The position numbers and the translations under genes were made by a program. The notes under the pieces were generated by a model. The model was not told where the DNA came from, did not search any database, and saw only the letters and a list, made by a program, of their open reading frames with translations. From Schizophyllum amplum (taxonomy: Eukaryota; Basidiomycota; Agaricomycetes; Agaricales; Schizophyllaceae): DNA of 64,000 bases. Below are positions 21,801 to 34,775 of the stretch, piece by piece (the stretch's first letter is position 1; each line of letters opens with the position of its first letter). The DNA lies in assembly GCA_007026445.1 (NCBI GenBank), contig VDMD01000021.1, positions 124,001 through 188,000 on the forward strand, in the 5' to 3' direction.

Positions 21801-22307
21801 AGCTTGAAGACTTGTATGTAATGTAAACAACCCATCTGTATGGTTGACTCCTTCCCCGATGTGCATGTCCAGCTGTGCTCATGACTAGCTGCCAATTGCA
21901 CGAGGTTGTTCTTGATCGCGTCCGCTAGTCGAAACCAGCGTCCGGCAGCAGCTCGACTCGTCGCCTCGGCCTGGACCATGAGGCGGGCCCAGGACGGGGC
22001 CGATCATGTACTTCGCCTACCTCCTCGATGCCGAAGGATGGCAGAGGAAGGAAGGCGCTCTTGACCCTGGTCCCCTTCTCAGAGCTGTGGGAATGGCAAA
22101 GTTGACGCGTCGACGCTCCCTGACATCTCGCGACTGGGTCTCACACTGAAAAGGAAAACAAGGTGAACGAGCGATTTGGAAGGTATTGTTATTACGGGCC
22201 GCGGCCCCGACATTACGCTGAACTCGCGGAGCGGAGCCCAGGCGGAGCCGATACGATCTTGTCTTTATCGTCGACCATCGAGCTCACCGCCCTCGCCGTC
22301 GACAAAA

Positions 22308-25018
22308 ATGCCAGTCTCACGCAGAGGATCCGGCTCTGTTACGCTGCCTTCGGGCCAAAGCCTCACCGTCCACCACCGCACTACCGAGGTCGGCGGCGAG
22401 GACCTCCCTCACGCGACGAAGAAGACGATGGCGGACCACCTGCGCAAATACGAGTCACTGTTCACGCTCACGCCTCAGCGCATGCGGATGATTGTGGACG
22501 CATTTCAGGTGCGTGGGCATGCGAGACTTGCGCAGGGGGTGTTAACCAGCGCCGAAGGATACGCTCGACCTTGGCCTCAAGCAGCCGGGTCAGGTCGTGC
22601 CTATGATCCCTACTTACGTCTTCGGGTGGCCCACCGGAGAGGTGCGTACATAATCTTGGTTTTACTCAACTATCCCTCACAATCACTTAGGAGTCGGGCG
22701 ACTTCCTCGCCCTCGATCTCGGGGGAACCAACCTGCGTGTCTGCCTCGTCACCCTCAAGGGCAGCGGACAGTTCGAGATCACGCAGTCCAAGTACCGCCT
22801 CACTGAGGAGCAGAAGCAGGGCGACGGGCAGGCCCTGTTTGACTTCTGCGCAGAGTGCCTGCGCACGTTCATCGAGGCCAACTTTGACGAGACCGAGCGC
22901 CAGAAGGGTATCAACCTGCCCCTCGGCTTCACCTTCAGCTACCCGTGCAGCCAGGTGAGCTCAAACCCTGCACACCGTCACACAAGCTGACATCCCTATA
23001 GGAGCGCATCGATCACGGTGAACTCATTCGCTGGACCAAGGTGGACCGCAAATACGAACGGTCGTGACATTCGGGACTGAACTCGATGCAGGGTTTCGGC
23101 GCAGCGAACACGGAAGGCCGCGATGTTGCAGCTATGTTCAAGGAGAGCCTGGCCAAATATGTGCGTCTTCCCGTGCCTTTCACGCGCGCATCTGGCTCAT
23201 TTCGTCGAAGGAACTGCCCATCACTCTCACCGCACTCATCAACGATACTACAGGAACGCTCATCGCTAGCCATTACGTCGACCCATCGAGGTGTGTCGTC
23301 GATTGGCGCTATGCTTCCGTCTTCGCGGCCTTGTGCAGAATCTTTTCGCATATTGATTTACTGACCGTATCCCTAGTAAGATTGCTGTAATCTTTGGCAC
23401 GGGATGTAACGCTGCCTACATGGAGAACATTGGGTCGATCGAGAAGCTCAAGGTCAGTCTGAGCCGACGGCGAGCCTATCGATCTACATAGATCTGTTGA
23501 CCATACGCTTCTCTTGCTCACGCGGCCTGTCATACAACGTCGTATACTGACCACCCTCTGTAGGACCTCAATCTCCCCACCGACGCACAGATGGCGATCA
23601 ACTGCGAGTGGGGCGCTTTTGACAGCTTCCAGCATGAGCACTTACCGCGTACAAAGTGAGTCCTGCCTCATAGACACAATTGAGTGCGCCCTGAGCTGCA
23701 CGCCTTGGAGGGCGCCTTGGGCTGCACGACGAGGGGCAATTGATCATGCCAGGAGCGTGGATACGTTGGGACCTCGTGGTGCTTCCGCCTCCTTCTGGCG
23801 GAGATCCCCACACGCCGTTCTCTGCCTGGCGCTTGCTGCATCGAGCGCCGGTGACGCATATATCTAAGACGAGCGCTAGAGACCTCAGAGCGGCAACTGA
23901 CATCTGCCTAGGTACGACCAGATTGTCGACGAGACGAGCAATAAGCCGCAGGAGCAGGCATTTGAGGTGCGTGACACTACGACGCCTCTACTCCTTCCGG
24001 AATCGCGGCCTCGAATGGTCGGTGACATCTCTCATCGCAGAAACTCATCTCTGGCCGCTATCTCGGCGAGATCATGCGACTGGTCATCTGCGAGCTCATC
24101 GACGACGGTGTCCTTTTCCTCGGTCAGGAGACGTGCGTATTCCATATCCTTCACGTTTCCTATCGCCTAGTCAACTCTCGACGTACGATCGGCTGACAAT
24201 TCTCTCAGTTACAAGCTCGAGTCTCCCTATGTGTTCGAGACGGCGTTCTTGAGCTTGATGGAGAGGTACGCGGAGCTGGGAATCCTTATGCCTGTTGGTT
24301 TGTTTTGACAGGCTACTATATTCCCGCAGTGATCCGACGGACGAGCTGCTGATGATCATTGGCATTTTCTCGCACTTTTTCGCGGTAGAGACGACGCTCG
24401 CTGAGCGTCAGTTCTTCCGCGCTTTGGCGCGCTTGATCGGTGAGTCTTCAGTGCCCGTATTTGTTTAATATTCTTGACTGGTTTCACTCGCTAGGCCGCC
24501 GCGCTGCACGGCTGTCTGCCTGTGGTATCGCGGCCATCGTAAGCAAGATGAAGTACCTGGAGAACCTCAAGGAGGGCGAAATTATTGGCGTTGGTGCCGA
24601 TGGGAGTCTGTACAACGTGAGTGGTTTCAAGCTCAAACAGTTATATACATCCTGACGGCCATCTTTCTCTGAAGAAATACCCGGGCTTCGCGGACCGGGT
24701 GCACGAGGGTCTCATTGACGTCTTCGGTGACAAGGGAAAGTGCGTACTAACACTCTTTTACTGGCTGTTGTAACCGCTGTATGTCAGACCGAACGCTTAC
24801 ATGTTCTGTCTGCAGGTCGATTGTCACCCATCACGCCGAGGACGGAAGCGGTGTGGGCAGCGCCATCATTGCGGGTGAGTTATCGTTCTACCTCTCGCGG
24901 TCGTCTCTGCGACGCGCCTTCATCTCTCTGCCACCCTCGCTACTTTGCCATATGGCTGACTATGGCACCAGCCATGACCAAGATCAGGAAGGACAGGGGT
25001 CTCTACGAGCACGTGTAG
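22308..25018 (+). CDS. Hexokinase
   Basis: Phosphorylates glucose and other hexoses with ATP, the first step of glycolysis, in the cytosol. About thirteen short introns occur. In order: ADHLRKYESLFTLTPQRM, VPMIPTYVFGWPTGE, the phosphate loop ALDLGGTNLRVCLV (about 22708), LPLGFTFSYPCSQ, the sugar-binding ERIDHGELIRWTKGF, LINDTTGTLIASHY with the catalytic aspartate, IAVIFGTGCNAAYME, INCEWGAFDSF, LGEIMRLVICELIDDGVLFL, FFRALARLIG, GVGADGSLYN, and the end DGSGVGSAIIAAMTKIRKDR. The start at 22308 has a favourable context (ACAAAAATG) but adds about 40 residues before the conserved ADHLRKYE, so a spliced 5' exon is possible. All catalytic parts are present. It resembles fungal hexokinases more than the glucokinase branch (inference). 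Confidence 0.93.
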
Positions 25019-25939
25019 AGTGTGCGGAGTCCGGCGCCTGTCCTCGCGATTCGGAAGACTATTGCGCTCCAGCTTCGAGGACAGTGTTCCGAGGGCGGCG
25101 CTTCCTCGGGGTAAGTCATAGACCATGGTAGCGAATGCGCCTCTGGACGATACCAAATTTCGGACGATAACAAATGTACACGTATAGTGCCGCCTCGGAG
25201 TGGCACCTAACTTCTACTTTATACTCTTAGACGAGCGGTGCAGCATGTATTGACGATGTTGTACTCAGCGAATAGCAACTGCATGACCGACTTCTGGGGT
25301 GTGCTGGCGCTCCTGCATCGCGAATAACTCGAATGCATGAGTTGCAGGGGATCCGCCCATGGTGCAAAAGAGCAGAACTTCGACACCACTGACCAGCAAG
25401 GTTTTGCGGAGAGAGATGTGTCCATACTCGTCCGTCCAGACCTCTTTTATGCCCACAGGCCGTGGATGAGACCTATTGGTATGCTATAACGTAGCTGGTT
25501 GGTAATCCCGGACTCAAGTCTTCTTTGGCCACACGAGGACTCAGCCAAGAGCTAAGCCTAAAGAGTTCCATTGTCTCCACTTCTCGCCCATTTCGCATAC
25601 GTGCTAGAATACCTGAGGCTCACAAAACTACATGATTGTGCAGGTGAGCATCCAAACAAACAATACACCGGGTTCCGTGGCGAGGGGCGCCTTCGAGTGA
25701 TGTCCGTGACTGTCGAAGCAAAGTGTCCGAACTTTCGTGGACATCAATATCACAAGCACGCAAAATCGCGGAGGCTTTTTTGACCTTCCATATATGGAAG
25801 GTAAGTCGCGTGCGCACACGTGTAGGGGCTTGATCCGAATCTACGACTTCTGTGGTTCGCCGGACATCCTGCATCGCAAGTAACGCTCGAATGTACCAGT
25901 TGCAGGGTATTCAGAGATGGCTCAAAAAGAATAAAACTT
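25019..25939. other. Intergenic with a duplicated tRNA flank
   Basis: No gene recognised. A stretch at about 25308-25387 (TCCTGCATCGCGAATAAC ... AACTTCGACACC) is an imperfect copy of 25867-25946, which lies at the 3' side of the tRNA-Ser gene. The copy stops at the tRNA end. Confidence 0.6.
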
Positions 25940-26030
25940 CGACACAAGCAGGGTTCGAACCTACGTCCACAAAGTGGATGAGATGTTGAATAATTCAAGT
26001 CTCACGCCTTAACCACTCGGCCATTGTGCC
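25940..26030 (-). tRNA. tRNA-Ser (TGA anticodon) with a 9-nt intron
   Basis: Reverse complement begins GGCACAATGGCCGAGTGG. Acceptor GGCACAA pairs with TTGTGTC (one G-T pair); the D-arm is GCC-GAGTGGTTAA-GGC; the anticodon stem TGAGA/TCTCA holds loop CTTGAA, anticodon TGA, followed by a short intron of about 9 nt one base after the anticodon. A long variable arm (TCCACTTTGTGGA) marks a class II tRNA, here serine. The T-arm is GTAGG-TTCGAAC-CCTGC. A run of T-rich sequence follows downstream as a polymerase III stop. Confidence 0.9.
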
Positions 26031-26128
26031 TTCGCAATTGAACTGCCGTTATTCCCCTTGATGTTTGCATCTGCGTCCATACCTACACACCCGCGCACCA
26101 AGTTCTTCAAGGTCAGATGCAGACGAGA

Positions 26129-26149
26129 ATTCAATATTGAATATTCAAT
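26129..26149. repeat. AT-rich nested palindromes
   Basis: ATTCAATATTGAATATTCAAT contains two overlapping perfect 14-bp palindromes (26129-26142 and 26136-26149). It could be a hairpin or a symmetric protein site; there is no further evidence. Confidence 0.5.
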
Positions 26150-26154
26150 ATCGG

Positions 26155-26975
26155 TCACAGTGATAACTTGAGCACGGTTGTGCCACCGAGGCTAGCCAAT
26201 AAAGTCAAGCCAGCTTGAGTCACAATTGCAGTGCTTGCTCCGGCAGGTCGACCCAGGCTTGACGGTGACCTCAACTTGACCGCGGCGCGATCACAGATGT
26301 GGACCCACAAAGGCAAGAGGGAACGTGTACATAGGACGTCTGGAGACATCATCTCTCAAAGTCACAGGCTTTGAGCGGCGCCGCTGGCAGATGATGCCGC
26401 TACAGTTGTACACCTGACAGTCGACGACACAATCAATATGAAGAGAGGGACTTGTTTGGCCACATCAGCCTCACCGTTCTCTATCTTTCAAGTTTAAGAG
26501 TCTGGTGCGCTGTCGATTCGCCTCGAGGCGAGAAAGGTCACAGTCCGGGCCAGTGGGAAAGCCTGGAGAGGTGGACCGGCTCAGAGCAGACCATAGTTGT
26601 GCAGCAGCAGTGCTTGTGTCCGGGTGCTATTGAGCCACATTTGCGTCCCACCATCAGGGGGTACACATAATAGACGCCGAGTCGTGGCATCGCGAGTGAA
26701 TGGAAGGCGTCTTCGACGAATGCAAAGTTCGATTCAACTTAGACGGCCCGGCGTAAAATGTCCCAGAAAGGAGATTCGGCACGGTCCGTACCACCGAAGT
26801 CACGCACAGACCCGCGGCGGACCCACGACTTTTTCAGATCACAGCCACGGGCCACTGGCCACCGCTCTGCCAACATCCGCAGCTCTTATCTTGCCCTGGA
26901 GTTACAAAAGGGTACTCCAGAGAGCTCGGTCTATACTGGCTCTACAGCAGTTGCGCGTAGGGTGGCTGGCTGGCC
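26155..26975. other. Intergenic, no gene recognised
   Basis: Contains promoter-side sequence for the zinc-finger gene starting at 26976. Open frames here overlap on several frames without a family motif. Confidence 0.4.
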
Positions 26976-29950
26976 ATGTCACTCATCTATCTCCCCATTG
27001 TTCACTCAAAGGCAGACGAAGCGCGTGATTATAACGACCCCAACTGCAGCGCATTTGATGCGCTCGACGCAGGATACGACCCCTCTACGGATCCACATCA
27101 TAATCCGCAGTGGGACGCGAGGTTCGACGCCTACGACGCGTCAGGCTTCCCCATACACCCCCGCCCGAACGCCGTATCCTATGACCGACGCGCATCGGAT
27201 GACGAGCGGCAGCCCAGCAGCAGCAGCAGCGACTCGGAGAGCAGCGTACATGGCTGGGGCGAAACCAGCACCAGCGCTGAGGGACCGCGCCGGCGACGCA
27301 GGTGTGTGCCACAGACGCGTAGATCGGGTATAAGTCACTCATTGTCCCTTCAGAAAGCACAAGACGTGCACCCTCCGCCCAGCCCAATGGGAGCCACGAC
27401 CTTCTGAAGTATCGCGTGAGACAATGGCCGAGCTGTTCGCACCCAAGGTCGAGCCCGAGATCGTCCTACCCCCGTCGCCTCCACCAAATTCCATCCCGCC
27501 CTTATTCCATAAGTTTCGATTCAAGACGGCCCCAGGCAAGAGGGAGAAAACCCCAAAGCCCCCCAGACCGTCCAGGGCAGCATACCCAGGAACGCATGGC
27601 TTGACCAAGGCCAAGCGCACTGCTGCTCCCAAGAACGCGGCGAAGGTTAAACCCTCGCTTCATGAGACGTTCGTGCACGTCTACAATCCATGCGAGCCTC
27701 TGCGGAATCCTCCAGTACCTCAGCCTCTGCCTCCCGTACCTCCACCCTCAGCGTCTCTACCGCAGGACCCTGATCCCGCCCCGGACACGCCAATTTCACT
27801 GGTGCTGCCACCGAATCTCAACGTGCCGGTCGTGGAGCTACCTGTGGATATCGACGCCATTGCGCGGATGTACAGACTTACCGTCGAGCAGTGCACCGTT
27901 GTGCGACTACAGGTGACAGTGACTTGCATGTGTTCTTCGCTCGAGCCGTCCCATGCGCAGGTGTCAGATGCGGTGCGCAAACCAGGGTCGGGGGAGGGGA
28001 CAGCAGTACTCATTCCTGCGCGCGCGCAGGATGAGAGCGTAGTTGCTAGCGAGCAAGGATCCACTGGTCCGCCGCGGGGAGAGAGCGCCGATCCTCAGCC
28101 TGACACGGGGGTACGGTCGTCAACGGAGGTCGTCACGTCGAAAGAGAGCCTGCCTACAAGTTCAACGCCGAATGGCACTACGAATAGGGCGCCGGTCCTC
28201 AACAGTGAGGGCCTGTACTCCTTCACGACGGACCAGATGGACGTGGATGTACAGCCTCGCCAGCAGGGTCAAGACATGTGCGCGGATACTATGCCTGTAA
28301 CATACAGCGAGTCTGCTATGCAAAAGGCGCCCATGGCCGCAGGGCCGTCATCTCCATGCACGAACACTTCACAGCCGCCGCCGCTCGCGCCGCTCTCCAT
28401 ACCTCAGCGAAGCAACATGTTCGCACAGGATCAATCGACCAGCGCCTCTGGCTCGCGGTATATGAGTCCTTTGCTAGAGCCCAGCAGTCCACAGGACGCC
28501 GTGACGACCGTCATGCCGCAGGACATCGACCCCAGCCTTTGGATGGAGCCGCCGCCTATGTCGGGAGATGGGGATGTGGACATGTCTCCACCACCGAGCC
28601 CCGTCATTCGCAGTGGCACAATGTCTACCAACCCTGACCCTTACCGCACGTCCACGCACCAACCACCGTACACCCATGATCCATCTCCTCCTATACCTCA
28701 GCCCTATCAGTATCCGCCGGTTCCGGCTCCCCAACATGATCCTCCTTCGGTGCCCGACCATCCACCCTTAATGCCCCATTCTATACTCAACCTTCCCGCC
28801 CCCGACATGTACCCTCAACCTACGCCCCTTATACCAATTCAACCCACACCGAAGATGAACTCCATGATGTTCGAGTTTACTGGTATCACCGAGCCACGGT
28901 CACCCCCTCCGTCACCGCCGCCTCCTCCGATGAATCCACAATCGCTCGAGTTCTACGAGCACCACAAGATACCCGAACCACCAAAGCTCCGTTGGCGACA
29001 GCCGCGGGGGCTACCACTGGGCCAAGAGTCTCCACCTCTCCAATCCGACTTTACCGCTAACTCGTCGGTCGCGCCTGGCACCTTCATTTCGTCTCCCCTA
29101 GCCCAATCTGCGTCTGCATCCTATGGTCCGCCTGTCCCCTCTGCTGCACCTGTACCGCCCGCACCGTCTGCGCCGTCTGCGCCGCCGCGGTGCTGGCGCC
29201 CGCCGATCGCGTCGCTTTCAGGGCCGATAGCGCCCGAAGCACAAACGATGGTGACGTGGCGCCTCCAGCCGTCAGCGCAGGTGCAGCGTAAGAACGCCGC
29301 CTCGAAAGCTAAGACGAAGAACGTGACTGGGCCAAAGCCGCCCAGGAAGTCGACGAAGAAACTGTGCGGGTTTAGGTCGTGCGCGTCCGCGGAGCCGCAG
29401 AGCGCCCGGCCCGACCCTGATATGGACGAAGCTGCGGCGGCGCTGTTCGATCATGTACAGGTGAGTTGTGTATCATCGGATGCGCCATCATTACGACTGA
29501 ATGTCGTCGTATCGTAGATGCATGCATGGGCGAGCGTGAACATGCGCTGTCCCTGGCGCGCGTGCGCCTACAGATTCCAGGGCAAGACCAACGGATTCTC
29601 GAACTTGCGAAAGCATCTGCTGACGCACTGGAAGGTGAGCGTTGCACTATCCTCCTAGTACGACGCTGACCACCACGCAGACGCGCTCCGGAACCGTCTG
29701 CCCGTTGTGCTTCAACCCTATCACCGTGAATGGTCCACTGTCGCTCGCGCGGCACTATGCCAGCGGATGGTGAGTAGGGCCGCCGTCAAGTGCGACTTAT
29801 CTGATGCGATTGGCTGGCAGGTGCAATGCCCTCCAAGAGATTGCGATTGAGCGCAGGCTCCCTGTGCCGGCACGCGCCCTTGACTACTCGCATGATGAGG
29901 ATACCATCCCGCCCGTGCCCGTGCCAGAGTACGGCAGCCAACAGTACTGA
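26976..29950 (+). CDS. Proline-rich protein with C-terminal zinc fingers
   Basis: I do not recognise a named family. The first exon opens MSLIYLPIVHSKADEARDY and ends in a poly-Ser patch and RRRR; an intron (about 27302-27350) joins in frame to KHKTCTLRPAQWEPRPSE and the long second exon. That exon is strongly disordered: proline-rich runs (PPSPPPPPMNP, VPPAPSAPSAPP) and Ser/Thr-rich stretches over about 670 residues. The C-terminus has zinc-binding patterns: CPWRACAYRFQGKTNGFSN then LRKHLLTHW (a C2H2 finger), split by an intron from CPLCFNPITVNGPLSLARH, then a Cys. It could be a DNA-binding regulator with long activation-type regions (inference). The stop at 29948 follows EYGSQQY. Confidence 0.7.
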
Positions 29951-31004
29951 TGAGAAAGTGGCCCGGCATGGTCGTCCATCCGTTTTTGTCCTGCCATCGG
30001 ATCCCCACATACCCTACTTCTGTCCCCTTTTACTCCTGGATCCTTCAATGTGCTGCCGCGTATCTGTTCATATCTCATCTTTGTATATCGTTCCGTACTC
30101 ACTCATAGGTTGTGATTGTATCTACTAGACTAAATGTACCGTACTCGTTGGTGGACTTATAATGACTATACTGACTGCTTCCTATCTACCCCTCATGGCG
30201 TCGAGAATGAGCTTCAAGCGCATCTAAAGCTGCAGCAGATTCAAGACAATGGGCAGTCATTCTCATCGGCCCTTGACGATATCGTTGGTCTTGTAGCTTG
30301 GGCTCCCCGATACCGTCAAAAGAAACCCAATAAGTAGCTTTCCCGCGTCGCGGTGTGTCACTGTGGGTCCACTTCGGCAACTGCCGAAGCTAGAGTGACG
30401 TGTAAGTCTACCCCAAGTTGAACTCGAGCTTCGCAATGTTCTTCAAGGAATCTACTGTGTCCGCTCTATACATCCAACGATCTCTATTGGACTGTGATCC
30501 TCTCCCTCGTTGCTGGCAGCTCTGGAAATCAAGTAGAAGTTGACTCCGGCGATGCGCTGGCGGCGACAAAAATCCGTAAACTCACGGGCAGCGACCCCGA
30601 CACCCCCCAAGCTTCAAGCTTGAAGTTCCAGCACGTAGACGACGAGGCCAGGCCATGCCTCTCGACCGCGGTGATCGATTGTTTGCTCCCAGTGACAGCG
30701 TGATGAGCGCTCGGCCCTCGCGCTCAGGAGTCGGCCGGCCCTCCTCTGTGATCACGGAGGCGGAGTGTATTGACATGGCGCCGGCATTGCATGGCAGGGA
30801 AGTACAGGACGCCCTGCTTAACTTCTACCATGCCCGGGATCACGCCAGAAGCGACGGACGCGTACATAACAGGCGACGAGACCGCCTTTATCAGCTTGCA
30901 GGTACGCCCTTGCTATCGCCGTCCCCGCTCGTCCAACCTGATACGTGTTTAAGAACCGGTACCAGGACACGCCCAGCTCACCAGTGCCCTCCTCTTACGC
31001 CGCC
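29951..31004. other. Intergenic; possible 5' part of the glucanase gene
   Basis: No independent gene recognised. A perfect 14-bp palindrome CTTCAAGCTTGAAG lies at 30612-30625. Open frames after about 30655 might hold an upstream exon of the GH5 gene, since its reading frame stays open before the first ATG. Confidence 0.4.
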
Positions 31005-34000
31005 ATGGATACCCCGACAGCCAGCACCCCAATGCTCACGCCCAAGGCGGAGGACACGCCCTTCCTGGTGGGCACGCTGCACGATGCAGCGGCCGAGCCG
31101 CCACCAAAGGGCGTGTCACGCCGCCGGAAAATGCTCATCGCAGGCATTGCGGCGCTTATCGTGATCATAGTCGCAGTCGTCGTCCCTGTCGTCCTGACCA
31201 GGCATCACGACGATTCGGGCGGGGGTGAGGGCTCAAGCTCGTCCGGCGGGGGCAACACCAGCGGGGCCACGTCCGGCCGATCCGGCAGTCTTATTACGAC
31301 GGAAGACGGCAGCACGTTCACCTACACGAACGACTTTGGTGGCGAATGGGTTGCAGCCCCAAAGCAACCGTTTGGTGAAGGTGGACAGGCACAAACCTGG
31401 AGTCCGCGCATCGGAGGTGACGAGGATTGGGTCTGGGGCGTGCATACGGTGCGAGGCGTGAACCTGGGGTGCGTCGGCTTGACTCTCATATCTTGTATCA
31501 TCTGACCTTGATGTGCTACAGAGGATGGCTCGGTTCGTCGTCTGCCTCACCAGCAGCAGTGAATGACTAATAGTTCTCAGTCACCGAGCCCTTCATTGTG
31601 CCGTCTCTCTACGAGAAGTACTTGGGCAAAACGGACGTCGAGATTTGGGATGAATGGACCCTCTGCGTTGCCATGGGGGGCGACTTTGCGACAGAGCTTG
31701 AGAATCACTACAAGACCTTCATCGTCAGTATCATTCTTTTCGTCGGTTGTATTTCTGATATCATTTCCTTCAGACCGAACAAGATTTCGCTGAAATCGCA
31801 GGCGAGTGGCCGGACGCTATCGTATGAGCGCAGACTAATAGTCCCTCAGGCGCCGGCTTGAACTGGGTTCGCATCCCCATCGGGTTCTGGGCCATCGAGT
31901 ACGTGCTTCCTGATTGCGTTGGTGTGAACGAGCATGCTCACAAGAGCAGAACGATGAACGACGAGCCCTTCCTCGAGGGAACCAGCTGGACGTACTTGCT
32001 CAAGGCCATCCAATGGGGCCGCAAGTACGGCATCCGCATCTACCTCGATCTACACAGTCTACCGGGAAGCCAAAACGGCTGGGTACGTGTCCGTCTATCT
32101 GGTTCTTGGTTTAGATTTCTGACTTTTTCTTCCAGAATCACTCGGGCAAACGTGAGCACTTCTCATTGTCTGAGGCTCCGCATGGTCACTTACCGGCCGT
32201 TATGTAGAGGGTTCTGTGAATTTGTCAGTCTTGAAACCACTGATGATCCCGCTCCCTCACTTACGGGATGTTTTCTAGCATGAACGGCGTCATGGGTATT
32301 GCGAACGCGCAGAGAACTCTCACCTATATCCGCATCATCGTGGAGTTCGTAAGCCAGCCGCAGTACCGCGATGTTGTCCCAGTGTGAGTTCTTTACTCGA
32401 ACTCGTCCGATTTCTTGCCCACATAGCACACGCTCACGCGAGTATTCAGCGTCGGCATAGTTAACGAGATTCTCTGGAGTGGCATTGGCGAGACGGGCGT
32501 CAAGAGCTTCTACTGGGCTGCATACGACGCCATCAGGACGTGCGTTCTCTTGTCATCTACAGACCGTTACCATGCCTAACAATTTGTGGCCACCCAGCTC
32601 CACTGGTGTGGGACAGGGACCATATATCGCGGTTCACGACGGTTTCCAAGGTGTGAGTAGGCTCGGCAGGGTGCTCCGAGTCTTAATGCTTATTTGCGAA
32701 CGATTTCTGTAGCCTCCGAAATGGGAAGGGTTTATGGAAGGTGCGGACAGGCTCATATTGGATCAACATCCGGTGAGACATCAGCTCACTGTTTCATGGT
32801 GAAGACGCTGACTTCAACTGCCTACGCGTATAGTACATGGCGTTTATGAACGACCACACAACATCGTACGTCTTTTGCAGAAGAGGTTACCCTATAGCTT
32901 CTGCTGACGAGAGGGCCGACGCAGCATACATGACCTGGCGAAAAAACCCTGGTGCGACGCGACAGCTCGTTCAGGCTCTGCATCTATACTGACGTCAAAC
33001 GCAGCGAATGGGCCATCGCGACAAATCAATCGTCCAAGGCCTTCGGCGTCACCATCGGCGGCGAATTTAGTGGGGCGCTCAATGACTGCGGCTACTGGTC
33101 AGCTCCAACCTGCTCAGTGTCTAGCTTAGCTCGCTCATTCTTCCCAGGCTGAGCGGCATCGGGTCGACCCCGGGCTATCCGAACTGCGCGCCTTTCGATG
33201 ACTGGACGGTGCGTGGTCAAGCATTCATCGAAGAGCTCATCGCTGATGAATTCCCAGTCTTACAACAATTCCATGATCGTCGCGTTGAACGACGCGGTGC
33301 TTGCCTCCATGGACGCGCTGCAGAACTGGTTCTTTTGGACGTGGAAGATCGGCAACTCCTCGACGCTCGGGACGTCAAGCAGCCCAATGTGGCACTACAA
33401 GCTCGGCCTTGAGCGTGGATGGATGCCCAAAGGTGCGGCGCGGCTCACCAAATGTGTTCACTGTGACTATGCTAATCTTGACTGTAGACCCTCGAGGGGC
33501 GATCGGCCATTGCGCGCAGGTGCTATCATCATCTCAGCCATTTGACGGCAACTATCCGGAAACAGCAACTGGCGGGGTGCGCGCGTCCTCTGCTGTTTTT
33601 CTCCCTCCTGCGCTGACAGTCTGTCTAGGCTGGGGCAGGCACTCTCGCGTCCACGTTGGCCTTCCCACCTGAGACGTTGATGCCCTCGTTCACGGCTTCG
33701 GACATCGCCCTTCTACCCACATACACACCGACAGGGACAATTCGCTCGCTCTTTGGACCTACGTTTACTGCCGCCCCGGATGCAGCGGTGGGAACGGGGT
33801 GGAACAACGATGCGGATACAGAACTGGCGTTTGTGTAAGTAATAAGTCGCTTTTCTTGGCGCGGACGCTGAGCTGATATACTTTTCGCAGGCCGGTATCA
33901 GGATGCTCGTACCCGGAGTGAGCATGATACTATCCTAAATCCCGTTTCTGGAGCTGACGCTTCTCCTCAGTGCTTGGAACGCGACTGCAGCGCTTGTACC

Positions 34001-34025
34001 TACGGCTACTTGTGCAGGCGCATGA
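31005..34025 (+). CDS. Membrane-anchored glucan 1,3-beta-glucosidase (GH5)
   Basis: Exo-beta-1,3-glucanase-type enzyme for remodelling cell-wall glucan. A short cytoplasmic part is followed by a transmembrane segment (MLIAGIAALIVIIVAVVVPV, about residues 43-65) and a Gly/Ser linker, so it is a type II membrane protein with the enzyme outside. Catalytic part: DWVWGVHTVRGVNLGGWL (split by an intron), LNWVRIPIGFWAIE, GIRIYLDLHSLPGSQNGW, the acid/base glutamate in VVGIVNEILWSG (about 32450), the nucleophile glutamate in TIGGEFSGALNDCGYW (about 33050) and NWFFWTWKIG. About fifteen introns occur. The usual family sequence VNEP reads VNEI here. The start is the first ATG in frame; an upstream exon is possible. 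Confidence 0.88.
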
Positions 34026-34511
34026 TACCTCAACGGACTGTCGCTATTGACATTTCGCGTGACCAGTGCACGCATAGATGTATATATGTTGTACTTCTTG
34101 TTCGCCCTCCTAGCTTATTATCCATCTTTAAATAGTGCTATTGGCTTCTCTTGCTTTGTACGTTCTATAGTCATATATGGGTGGGCACTGGGCGCACGTC
34201 AGGCTGGTGCTCAACGTTCATGTCGTGACATTGTGGCTATGTACATATTACATGACCGTGTCAGCGCGTCTGGGTCACGTCTCATCTCAGTCTGGATGTC
34301 TGGGCACGCCTTCAATTTGGGAAGTTGCTGAGCAACACAGCGTACCGGTAGACATCCTGATCAAGCTAGACTCAGAACGTTGCGTTCTGATCTGTTCACT
34401 CGCGTATGGGCATTATACTGTCCGGAGATTCAGAACTTCGTAGCACTGAGTCGAAGCGCGAAAGACATGGGCTGCGTCGTCCGAGTCGTGGAAGGTCCCA
34501 ATGCATTGTTG

Positions 34512-34540
34512 CACGTGGTCGAAGGTGCTTCGACCACGTG
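34512..34540. repeat. Perfect 13-bp inverted repeat with two CACGTG E-boxes
   Basis: CACGTGGTCGAAG (34512-34524), a 3-bp centre GTG, then its exact reverse complement (34528-34540). Each arm ends in CACGTG, the core site of bHLH regulators such as Cbf1/Pho4 types. It lies about 235 bp before the orphan gene start and about 490 bp after the glucanase stop. Confidence 0.8.
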
Positions 34541-34775
34541 ACGTCGTTACTTGTGGACTCACCGAGGATTCAACGACTTTTGCTTCCAACCCTCATACCT
34601 TTTCGTCCCGCCTTCCGAGAACCCACCTAGACCTATTTCAGAAGTGCGTCTGGACGAAAGCAAGAGTGCTTTCTCTGATCAATGACCGTAGCCTCGCGAT
34701 ACCTCCAAACCATCTCCTTCACCGCAACAGATCTCTGGCTTCCCGCCCACCTCCGTCGTAACTCGAAGGCACACG

